Below, piece after piece: positions 1 through 11,697 of a stretch of 64,000 nucleotides of DNA. The notes under the pieces were generated by a model. That model saw only the letters and a program-made list of their open reading frames with translations, was not told the DNA's origin and searched no databases. Location of the stretch: assembly GCA_932294295.1 (NCBI GenBank), contig OW028576.1:43378247-43442246 (forward strand), written 5' to 3'. Position 1 is the stretch's first letter, and every line of letters begins with the position of its first letter. Both the position numbers and the translations under genes were made by a program. The stretch is from Alitta virens. Lineage: Eukaryota; Annelida; Polychaeta; Phyllodocida; Nereididae.

Positions 1-1380
1 CTCAATGATCTAAAAATAGCTCATTTTGGGAATTCCCTATTTATAGCAACTCTGTTAACCAGGTAGAAATTCTATATTAGAAGAGAAATTAAAGCAAATT
101 GTTACCTGTTGGAACTCAAAAATAGATCCAGATAACTTCTGTGTTATGTCAGATATTTCGAAAAGATATATATTGTCCTTAAAGATTGGTGCAAAGACAA
201 GTTGATAACACACACACAAGAATTAGTCTCTCCCAGATGATTTTCTTAACAGCAATATCCAGCAGGTGGTGCTGGGGTGTAAAAAGCCCCATCTGTTGTT
301 ATGTCTACACCTCCATTAGAATCATTGAAATAAGGAACACAAATGTTAGTTAACTCCCTCCTGAGTGCAAATTGTACTTTAATTCTTAATAAGAGATTTA
401 AATACACATTAGCAAGTTTATATATATTTAGGCTCAAAACGACTCCAATTAATGGACTATATAGATTGTAATAAATTTCATCGATTTTGTTGTATATATA
501 TCATATGCATAACTCAATTATTCATCATATATAACCTCAAATTTCCATATATTCAAACGTAGTTGCAATTCAGCCATTAAAGTGTGAAGACAAGTCAAAG
601 TCATATCCCTAAAAAACAGGTGCACGATAACTGATTGACCACCCTACTGAATTATATTTGAAATGTAACATTAACATAGACTCAGATATTCCAAGGAACA
701 ATTGTCTCTTCTAATTTAAAAACACTTGAATGTTGAAGAATCCAAGCTGACCCAAATACCACAATATGCGTCACTGAAATAAATATTCAAACTTCTTGAT
801 ATTTTTATAATTCATGAGGTGACTAAAATTTGCACCTTTAGCTGGAAAATATTACTTTGCTAGAATGTCAGTGTATAGAACATGTACAGTCTTGAATCTG
901 ATATTGATCGATATTGTCGATTTCAGTCTTAAAAAATTGAATGGTGCGGTTAATTATAATTAAAGGAATAGTGGTTAAGGCCAGTTCTGTGTCTTTTTAC
1001 ACCCCTACGTTTTTATGTCGTTTTTGTACCAGAAATTAATCTATAGAACCTCATACTAAGATATCTAACAGCTATAGAGTACTAAAATCAGTTTTAAAAT
1101 TTTGAGGACATGACTGGTGAAGTTGTGTCACTTTTTGTGCATGCCCACATTGACCTTCATACACTCAAAACATTTTCAGAAACATTGGGCTATTTGTAGC
1201 CTGCAACAGTGGCTGAGTGGTCTAAAGCTGCTATGAATGGCTGGGGAACTATCATCATAACAGAAGAGTATAATTTCTCCTTATCCTACAAAACTTTTTT
1301 TCTGCATTATCTATAATTGAATATTATCATATGCTATCACACGTACAAGTCTCGTACAGTTCCCTTTTTTAATGAGCTTT
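1..1380. other. non-coding AT-rich stretch
   Basis: I see no convincing exon here on either strand. Short open frames (for example near 246-437) have no recognisable protein features. At 1205-1225 there is an isolated box-A-like GTGGCTGAGTGGTCTAAAG, as in a Ser/Leu tRNA, but no box B follows, so it is at best a tRNA-derived SINE remnant. Confidence 0.5.
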
Positions 1381-1399
1381 GCTTGTTATGTACTTTATC

Positions 1400-1451
1400 A
1401 ATAAATATCATATCAAATATATCTATCTATAGATATATTTGATATGATATT

Positions 1452-1455
<4 letters not shown>
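1400..1455. repeat. perfect 27-bp-arm hairpin
   Basis: The arms 1400-1426 and 1429-1455 are exact reverse complements separated by only two bases (CT). The structure sits directly against a (TA)n run. Such AT palindromes extrude easily as cruciforms and often mark breakpoints or MITE ends. Confidence 0.9.

Positions 1456-1521
<66 letters not shown>
1454..1521. repeat. (TA)n microsatellite
   Basis: About 30 TA dinucleotides in an almost uninterrupted run, adjoining the hairpin on its left. Confidence 0.95.
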
Positions 1522-1527
<6 letters not shown>

Positions 1528-1669
1528 TTATTATCCCTATAGGGAGTTTAGTAAATGGAAGTTACTCTTCCTTCTGATTCAAATAGATCTAGGATACTAG
1601 GTGCACTCAACTTCCTACAGGGTTTGTTATACATAAGTTTCCTAGAATCTTTTTTTTTGTATAGGCCTA

Positions 1670-2100
1670 CCTGGGCCCAGGCCTATCGAACGGTCTGAGA
1701 AGTGTGAAATTTATAGTTCAACATGGACGTATTATACGTCCATGGTTCAACGCAGCAGCAGCGTAGGCAGCGTAAGCAGGGAGGGGGAGAGGGGGATAGT
1801 TCGGTTTCACATAATAGTCAAATTCTGTCAAAACGGTTGGGTGTACGGCTGTAAATTGCACACCATTAAACCATAATACAAACGCGCAACTTACAAACCA
1901 AATTTGACGAAGAGTACAAATTCAAGCCTGTAAAAATCCCTGATTTGTTGACGTAGTACAAATCGTCAACAGGATCTAAAACGCCTAAGCGCAGCAGCAG
2001 CGTAGCCCGCGTAATCATGGAAGGGGTTGCCTACGCTATTATATATACTTTAAAAGGCTGCTGCTCCCGTAATATTCGTCCTATTTTCGTCAAATAAAGA
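1670..2100. other. unresolved repeat with small palindrome
   Basis: A near-perfect palindrome lies at about 1722-1746 (CATGGACGTAT, one-base loop, reverse complement). GCAGCAGCAGCGTAG-like motifs occur twice, near 1744 and 1990. This looks like a diverged mobile element, but no ends or coding region can be assigned. Confidence 0.35.
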
Positions 2101-2708
2101 CTGGATTGTTTAGGAAAATGTTAGAATTTATATTTATGCAATAGATAAATACATTTTTTAAATTATGAGTAAGGAATGGACTATAGATACAAGGCACAAA
2201 CACTGGTTTCAATGAGGCAGTAGCCATAATACTGTATTAAAGTGTTTACATTGTAGGCCTAGTGCTGCTGGCATTCTACACACAACACCAGAAATCTATT
2301 CTTTTTTGAAAAATATTCTTGTTAAATTCTGTGTAACATTACAAAAGTCCTGGATGCAGTATATGGGTCACTAATGACTCATTCTTAGTAGTGGCCGGAG
2401 CAACAAGGATGTTTATCAACATATAATGATAGAATGTTAATAGGACTTGAATCACACTGGAGTCCGGCCAGGTAGGTACATGAATTATAAATACTATAGA
2501 CAGACAACAGAAAGTATATTATCAACAGTATAACAGACACCTTGATAGACACACAGTGCCAGGTAGCCAGGCTATTATCTGACAGACAGACAGGTATAGT
2601 CAAATAAGCGTCAGACAGACGGACATACTGACTGCATGTCATTTCAAACAGTTGAATACAGATAACAATAACTGACATTAGAATATAGCTTTGAACGTCA
2701 TTTAGATA

Positions 2709-2856
2709 TTACAGCCAATTACATAGACTTAGAAGAAAACACCAGAGGACGTCATGTGAATCCAGGACTTCCATTGGTTAATGTAGTCACTCAGCCAAAG
2801 TCCTGGATGCACATGACGTCATCTGGTGTTTAGTTCAAATCTATGAGATTGGTTTA
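2709..2856. mobile_element. MITE family A, copy 1
   Basis: The sequence begins TTACAGCCAATTACATAG and closes with a degraded inverse of the same motif. The inner arms CCAGAGGACGTCATGTG and CACATGACGTCATCTGG are inverted. A second, longer copy is at 4685-4862. There is no coding capacity, so it is a non-autonomous DNA element. The second arm contains a perfect TGACGTCA. Confidence 0.75.
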
Positions 2857-3061
2857 CAAGTCTGAAAAATTAAACATTCAGACATAGGATTATAAATATT
2901 TATCCTTGGTTCTCAGCTTTATCCAAGGTTTATCAGAGATTTCTCTATCACCATGGATGTATAATCCACTCAGCTGCTTTGAGCCAATCAGAATGCTTCA
3001 TTGTCATCCAGCATGGATGTATGTTAAGCAGCAGCAGAGTATATTGGACACATTTTCCGAA

Positions 3062-3120
3062 ACATGCACTGGAGCCATCCAACATACTTGGCAGGTATGT
3101 TGGATGGCATCAGTGCATGT
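3062..3120. repeat. 26-bp-arm hairpin
   Basis: The arms 3062-3087 and 3095-3120 match at 24 of 26 positions as reverse complements, with a 7-base loop (TTGGCAG). No tandem copies are nearby. Confidence 0.8.
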
Positions 3121-3609
3121 TGTACAACGTAAGCTGGTGCCCTCTGTTGAGTGGAGAATATAAGCAATGGTGTATTGTTCAACATGGAGTTTTGCGGGAT
3201 AAGGAAAAATTATGTTGGCTCGGCTTTACCACGGCCAATACAAGTTTTCCTCATCCCGAAAAATTGTACAGTCACACCAAATTATATTCAGATAATTTTG
3301 ACTTTTCACAAATAATAACCTTCCATAAATTGTTAACTACATTGGCAAATGCATTGATATACATGACAATAATATGAGAATCGTATATCATGAAATTTAG
3401 AAAGTGTCTGAATAATTTCTGGTGGGTCTGAACATTTTATTTTATTTTTTTATCTACAGATTTACCCTTATTGTGCAGACACTCAATTCTATATTCAAAA
3501 ATTTGTAATTTTTTTTACAACTGTTAATATATATATTTATTTCATACACTGCATTCAGGAGTGATACTATTCGATTGTTATCCCATGAAGTCATCAAAAC
3601 TTCAACAAA

Positions 3610-3752
3610 ATGGAACTCTGTCAAATTCCTGGTGAAGACATAGAAAAATACAAACCAAAAACTGCTGTAGTCAGACTGAATTCTCTGAATTACAATCCTC
3701 CAAAAACTACAAGAAAGGTGAAAGGATACATCAAATACAGCATCCAAAGAAG
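3610..3752 (+). CDS. exon 1 of unrecognised gene
   Basis: 47 codons plus 2 nt from ATG, ending at the donor AAGAAG|GTAAGT. The other two frames are closed by early stops. It starts MELCQIPGED and is lysine-rich. Confidence 0.6.
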
Positions 3753-6700
3753 GTAAGTTCACAGATAGATATAGAGACAGAAAGATAGAGAGATAGATAG
3801 ATAGCTATGTAGATAGATATGCAGATAGATAGTTTAGTCATTTAAGGTAAGTCCACCCATGTTACACATTACCCCCCCCCCCCCCTCTACAAAAAACACA
3901 AAATATTTTCATCATATTGCACAGGGAATGTTGGGAAAATATTTATTAAAAAATTTACCTTAAATGATTGTAGGAAACTTGCTGCAATATTTAATAATTA
4001 ATTTCACGTGGTGAAATTATTTTGCCAAGTTTATTTCATAATATAATATATAATATTTCTGCAGGCTTTTCTAGGGTCCACACTTTTATAATGTGACAAT
4101 GTTTTCTCCATACATTGACATAATATTAGTTAACATGATAATTTAAATGTTGTGCAAATATTTTGGTAATATCTGTGGGGATAGTATCTCAAATATTGCT
4201 GAAATGTTTTAGGAGTCCATGTGATGACATTTTGACAATATGTTCTGCAATATTGAATGTTGTCAAGATGTACTGGCAACCATTTTTGGGAATTTTGCTT
4301 GAAAACATGCCTGGCAGGCTTTTTAAGGGTCCACACTTTGGTATTATGAAAACATTAGTCAAATATTGTGGCATGAATGTTGCAACCTATTCGTGTTTGG
4401 AGGGCCCAAGGGTCTGGTTTTTTACTTGCCCCAGCATATTCATTCAGACCAATAGGCAACCCTAGACAACCCAGCTGCCTAAATAGGCAAGAGTTTGGTG
4501 TGAAAATAATTGAATGCTATGAATAGTTAATAACTGATTATCAATAGGTTCATAGAAATTAATGTTAAGTTAAGTGTTTTTTATGGTTACAGTCTGCAAG
4601 TATGTAGTACACACAATCTGCAGACAGTACAATTACATTCTTTCGCAAGTCCCTTGGGAGTATTAGTTTTGAGCATGGAGGGGTTTACAGCCAAATTCAT
4701 AGACTTAGAAGGTAAACTCCAGATGACGTCATGTAAATGTACGACTCTCATTGGCTGAGGGATTACTTTAACCAACGAGAGCCCTGGATTCACATGACGT
4801 CCTCTGGAGTTTAGCTTTCAAGTCCTAGAGATTTGTTTCCAACTCTATGAATTTGGCTGTAAGAGCTCGTCCTGTGTCATCAGTAATGGTTACATCCCTC
4901 CTACTCCATTTGCAAATTTGATTGAATAGATTAACTGCTCTTATTATGTAAGAAAAGCACTGTTTGCACTCAAGAGGGAGATAATAACATTTTGGAGTAT
5001 TACAGTGGTTACCCATTGCCAAGTTATCCATCTCAGTGGTTTGAGGAGTATCTGCCCAACTCCTTCATGTTATGGCTGGGGTTCGAACCCGCAACCTCAT
5101 GATTACTTTAGGCCATATTTATGACTTAACCACTAAACCTGACATCCATTAACACAAATTATTTAATCATTCACTGTTTTTCAGGGATGACACCATAACA
5201 GGGACAACCTTACTTGAACAAGTGGAAACTGAACCGTTTGCCTGGAAAAATGAGAATTTCAATACGCGGTCTCTCGGACTGTGCAATGTTGAGGTTCAAT
5301 TAGATGCCGTCTCCACTTTCGAAATATGTCTTAAGACTTGTGAAGGGTTTTTCGCATCGCTACTGAATGGCAAAGAAGTTTTTAAAAGAAATGTGGATTT
5401 GACAGCTGATATTAGAGAAATGGTAGAAAAGGATTTGAAAGAAACGATCATTACTCTGGGAGAAGCGGATAAAGGCATAGTAGAACTGGCCCTGGTTCTT
5501 GTTGATGTAATAACAGCACCTCATACAAATATATGGGAGTGAGTATACAGTATATTAGTGGAAAGAATTGCTTATTAAAAAGGCAAAAATTTGGTAAAAA
5601 AAAAAAGATTCAGTTTAAGTTTTTGTCTACCCAAGTATTCTATGGTGGCCAAACAGTCCATTTCGCGGTCTCCAGGGAGACAGTAACTTTCATATCACGA
5701 CAGTCTCAACTCTTGCACCATGACCGTCCAACTTTCACACCACGATAGAGCCAATTTTGTGCCACAAAACTTACCCATTTTGCCCGAGAAAAGTACGAAC
5801 TTTCGTCCCACAAAAGTACCAACTTTCGACCCAATGAAACTACCAATTTTTACCCTACAAAAGTACCCAACTTTTGCCCCAAGAAAGTACCAACTTTCGT
5901 GGCTAAGACACTGCTAACTTGCCCCCCTCATGGGCGGTTTTAGCTAATTAACTTCATAAAGTTGAACGTAACAGAGATGTTATGCATATACAGGGATGCC
6001 TCTAACATAGATGCATATACCCTGCAAAGGAGTGAAGGACAAGAAGGAATCAGTGAGGGGGTGGGCCGACCAGATGTCTGAGTCCCATCTCATGCAGTCT
6101 GGGAAACTGTGTTTAGGCACTCTTATCTCTGTATATGTATTTAATCTAGAATACTGGATAATACCTTTTTAGAAATGTGATTTCTTACTCTCTTTGATGT
6201 TTTAATATCGTATTTCTACAGCTTTTAATTTGTGTACAATCTTGAGTTAAAAACGACATAAAATGCAACTTATCTTGTAAGTCATAAAATCCCATTTTGC
6301 ATCGTTTTCAACTCAGGCCTGTATGCAAACTGCAACTGAGGGAGAAAGACATCAATGTTTCAATAAGATATTAGCCGGTATTCTAATTAAAATATGTCCA
6401 TAGATCTTCGCATTAAAATAGGCTTCTAACTTAGTTGTGGTCAGGAGTATTGCAGTGCTCTTGCACCAGCAGCAGCTTTATTAGTCATCTGGCCAGTTTT
6501 GATGGAGTTTTCCAAACTATTTTATCATAGGAGGAGTAGGAGAAAATGTAGCCACTCTTACAAAGTTGCATATCTGCAGTTAATTTAATTAGCCTTCACC
6601 TTCTAGTGTGCTACTACTATTCGGAGGGGGGGGGGTGGGGTGGGTGATTAGGGCTTTACGTCCTGTATTTCTGCACCAATTGGGCTAATTAGGACAGGCA

Positions 6701-9700
6701 GAGACCATGGCAATGAGACGAAGGATGAAACAGCCATCCAACTTAGGCTCGACCGGGAATCGAACCCGGGACCCAGCGGTTGGAAGCCCAGAGCGCTACC
6801 TCTGAGCTAGGCGGAGGGGGGGGGGAGGCTGTATTACTTTTGTGGTACAACAGTACTACCACTGTCGTGGTGCGAAGGTGCTCATGTGTCGTGATGCGAA
6901 GGTGTTTCCTGATACGAAAGTACCCACTGTCGGGGCGCAAAAGTTTCGCATCAGAAAATGGACTCCCTGGCCACCATACTATTCTGCCAAGGCACTCGAT
7001 CGATAATGTCCATGAAACTTTTTCTAATTAGAGCATAGTTTTTTAACAATTAGGAGGATGAAAATTGGCAAAAAATAGCATTGTTATTACATAGGACACA
7101 TATCGCTGGCAAAAAAATAATTATTAATACCATAAGGAGGATGCAATTATATTGCTGGCAAAAATAGCATAAATAATATATTAAATGGCTAAGTCATCTG
7201 TCTGTATGGAAATTGAAATGGCTAAGTCATCTATCTATGGATATTGAAATGGCTAAGTCATCTGTCTGTATGGAAATTGAAATGGCTAAGTCATCTATCT
7301 ATGGATATTGAAATGGCTAAATCATCTGTCTATATGGAAATTGAAATGGCTAAGTCATCTATCTATGGATATTGAAATGGCTAAGTCATCTGTCTTTATG
7401 GAAATTGAAATGGCTAAGTCATCTATCTATGGATATTGAAATGGCTAAGTCATCTGTCTGTATGGAAATTGAAATGGCTAAGCCATCTATCTATGGATAT
7501 TGAAATGGCTAAGTCATCTGTCTGTATGGAAATTGAAATGGTTAAGTCATCTGTCTGTATTGAAATTGAAATGGCTAAGTCATCTGTCTATGGATATTGA
7601 AATGGCTAAGTCATCTGTCTATATGGAAATTGAAATGGCTAAGTCATCTATCTATGGATATTGAAATGGCTAAGTCATCTGTCTATATGGAATTAAAATC
7701 ACTTAGGCCTCTATCTATTGAAATTTGAAATTGAAATGGCTAAGTCATCTATCTATGGATATTGAAATGGCTAAGTCATCTATCAATGGATATTGAAATG
7801 GCTAAGTCATCTATCTATGGATATTGAAATGGCTAAGTCATCTATCTATGAATATTGAAATGGCTAAGTCATCTGTCTGTATGGAAATTGAAGTGGCTAA
7901 GTCATCTATCTATGGATATTGAAATGGCTAAGTCATCTGTCTGTATGGAAATTGAAATCGCTAAGTCATCTATCTATGGATATTGAAATGGCTAAGTCAT
8001 CTGTCTGTATGGATATTGAAATGGCTAAGTCATCTGTCTGTATGGAAATTGAAATGGCTAAGTCATCTGTCTGTATTGAAATTGAAATGGCTAAGTCATC
8101 TATCTATGGATATTGAAATGGCTAAGTCATCTGTCTATATGGAAATTGAAATGGCTTAGTCATCTATCTATGGATATTGAAATGGCTAAGTCATCTGTCT
8201 ATATGGAAATTGAAATGGCTAAGTCATCTATCTATGGATATTGAAATGGCTAAGTCATATGTCTATATGGAAATTGAAATGGCTAAGTCATATATGTATG
8301 GATATTGAAATGGCTAAGTCATCTGTCTGTATGGAAATTGAAATGGCTAAGTCATCTATCTGTGGATATTGAAATGGCTAAGTCATCTATCTATGGAAAT
8401 TGAAGTGGCTAAGTCATCTATCTATGGATATTGAAATGGCTAAGTCATCTGTCTGTATGGAAATTGAAATGGCTAAGTCATCTATCTATATGGAAATTGA
8501 AATGGCTAAGTCATCTGTCTGTATGGAAATTGAAATGGCTAAGTCATCTATCTATGGATATTGAAATGGCTAAGTCATCTATCTATATGGAAATTGAAAT
8601 GGCTAAGTCATCTGTCTGTATGGAAATTGAAATGGCTAAGTCATCTATCTATGGATATTGAAATGGCTAAGTCATCTGTCTATATGGAAATTGAAATGGC
8701 TAAGTCATCTATCTATGGATATTAAAATGGCTAAGTCATCTGTCTATATGGAAATTGAAATGGCTAAGTCATCTGTCTATGGATATTGAAATGGCTAAGT
8801 CATCTATCTATGGATATTGAAATGGCTAAGTCATCTGTTTGTATGGAAATTGAAGTGGCTAAGTCATTTATCTATGGATATTGAAATGGCTAAGTCATCT
8901 GTCTATATGGAAATTGAAATGGCTAAGTCATCTATCTATGGATATTGAAATGGCTAAGTCATCTGTCTATATGGAATTAAAATCGCTTAGGCCTCTATCT
9001 ATTGAAATTTGAAATTGAAATGGCTAAGTCATCTGTCTGTATGGAAATTGAAATGGCTAAGTCATCTATCTATGGATATTGAAATGGCTAAGTCATCTGT
9101 CTGTATGGAAATTGAAATGGCTAAGTCATCTGTCTATATGGAAATTGAAATGGCTAAGTCATCTATCTATGGATATTGAAATGGCTAAGTCATCTGTCCA
9201 TATGGAAATTGAAATGGCTAAGTCATCTTATCTATGGATATTGAAATGGCTAAGTCATCTGTCTATATGGAAATTGAAATGGCTAAGTCATCTATCTATG
9301 GATATTGAAATGGCTAAGTCATCTGTCTGTATGGAAATTGAAATGGCTAAGTCATCTGTCTATATGGAAATTGAAATGGCTAAGTCATCTATCTATGGAT
9401 ATTGAAATGGCTAAGTCATCTGTCTGTATGGAAATTGAAATGGCTAAGTCATCTATCTATGGATATTGAAATGGCTAAGTCATCTGTCTATATGGAAATT
9501 GAAATGGCTAAGTCATCTATCTATGGATATTGAAATGGCTAAGTCATCTGTCTATATGGAATTAAAATCGCTTAGGCCTCTATCTATTGAAATTTGAAAT
9601 TGAAATGGCTAAGTCATCTGTCTGTATGGAAATTGAAATGGCTAAGTCATCTATCTATGGATATTGAAATGGCTAAGTCATCTGTCTGTATGGAAATTGA

Positions 9701-11652
9701 AATGGCTAAGTCATCTGTCTATATGGAAATTGAAATGGCTAAGTCATCTTTCTATGGATATTGAAATGGCTAAGTCATCTGTCTATATGGAAATTGAAAT
9801 GGCTAAGTCATCTATCTATGGATATTGAAATGGCTAAGTCATCTGTCTGTATGGAAATTGAAATGGCTAAGTCATCTATCTATGGATATTGAAATGGCTA
9901 AGTCATCTGTCTATATGGAAATTGAAATGGCTAAGTCATCTATCTATGGATATTGAAATGGCTAAGTCATCTGTCTGTATGGAATTAAAATCGCTTAGGC
10001 CTCTATCTATTGAAATTTGAAATTGAAATGGCTAAGTCATCTGTCTGTATGGAAATTGAAATGGCTAAGTCATCTATCTATGGATATTGAAATGGCTAAG
10101 TCATCTGTCTGTATGGAAATTGAAATGGCTAAGTCATCTGTCTATATGGAAATTGAAATGGCTAAGTCCAGATTTTTCTAGCTTCATGAACTATCTGGAT
10201 TTGTCCATTTCAATTTCCTATAGGCAGACAACTTAGCCATATCATATTCCATATATAGATGACTTAGGAACATACAGTACCTTTGTAGAGTCTACTAGCT
10301 ATATTGGTACTGCATGTTCCTGTGTGCAACTACACTTGATGTCACATCCCTATCAGTCACTTTAAGTCTTTTACATTTTTTTGTTTTATCTGATTTTATA
10401 ACTTATTTTTTTCTGCATTTCTTTAATTGTGATAAAATATCATAAATAATAATAATATTTTCTTCCTTTTATTTTTTCAGATTCAACCTCACCCCAAATG
10501 TTTTTGCTGAAATGGTACTTCAGGAAAATAATGAATGCCTCCATGGACCTGAGACTTTGCCATCTTTGCCAGACAGGATTAAGAATACATGTCAGGTAGC
10601 AGTGCACAGGTGAAAATCTTTTAGTTTTCAAGGTTATATCAAGGGTAGTAGGATATTCTAAAATAGTGGATGGCAAGTAGTCCAATACGGAATTTTATTG
10701 GATGAATAAACACTATATTTAATGAGGCGTTATCCATGTCCAATGAAGCTTTCTGAATCCAATAAAAACTCTATATTGGATGACTTTCTATCCACCATTT
10801 GTTTTTCTCTACTTTCAAAAATGACTAGAAAAGTCAGATTCCTGCTAAAAATTCAATCATTCAAGAATTTAAGAATTTAAGAAAAAAAACAAAAAACCAG
10901 AGAAGTATAGAAAAAAAAACCAGTTCACAACATGAATAAAGAGATCCTTGTTCAGGGGTAATTCATTCGCCGAGCGTTATACGGATACTTTTGCTATTCC
11001 GAAAAATGGTCCTGGTCCCTCTAGTTCACTCGTTGATATCTGTGGGGAGGGCAAAATTTTTTAAGCAGGTTTAAAAACTTGGCAGACATTCAACGAGTAA
11101 CATTGTTTACCTTTTCATGAGAATCATTTGGGAGTCACTCAGCGAGTGGTTGGCGAGTGATCTACAGACGTACGTTGCCATCCGCGACCACTCATGCTCA
11201 TGCGTGGGTACGCAGGGGAGGCGGTCCATCTGTGTATACTCGTCATCCACTTGTGTTCACTCTTGTACAGCTCGTGAAAATGCTCAGGAGACACTCAGGA
11301 GATGCTCGGCAGACCTCTGTGGCATGTCTGTCGTTTCTCCGTTGACTGTCCACGCTGGCACTGTGCCTATCCATAGCCCTCTCCTTCTTTACTCGTTCAC
11401 TATTCGCCGAGGAGCTGAAGAATGTCCACCAAGCGGTTGACAGAAGCCCTACAAAGGTTACACTGGCTATTCCTGGATCCCCTGTCGTTCTCCCACCGAG
11501 TGGCCGACAGCCGTTTACCGAGCGGTTGAAGGACGATCGCCGAGCGGTTGACGTACATTCATCAAGCGGCAGGCATAACTGGAGTGCGCATTGTGCAGAG
11601 CCCTGTCTTGGCGAATGGGGTTAAAGGTCATCACCCACAGTGGTTATGTAGC

Positions 11653-11697
<45 letters not shown>

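Noticed and set aside
2385..2678. 97-residue minus-strand membrane-like protein
   Set aside because: Hydrophobic look comes from AT-rich sequence; no splice sites or homologous motif seen.
6740..6815. functional tRNA gene on the minus strand
   Set aside because: The A and B boxes are good, but the acceptor arms do not pair and the same body follows in two other copies, so it is a SINE.
7919..9405. repetitive proteins in the satellite (MKWLSHLSVW type)
   Set aside because: Unit length lets frames stay open; there is no start context, splice signal or non-repeat domain.
7179..10170. CRISPR-like array
   Set aside because: Units adjoin with no unique spacers, it is in an intron of a eukaryotic gene, and no cas genes are present.
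11117..11440. 107-residue plus-strand protein
   Set aside because: It falls in a CpG-rich repeat related to 56408-57077 and has no domain features.
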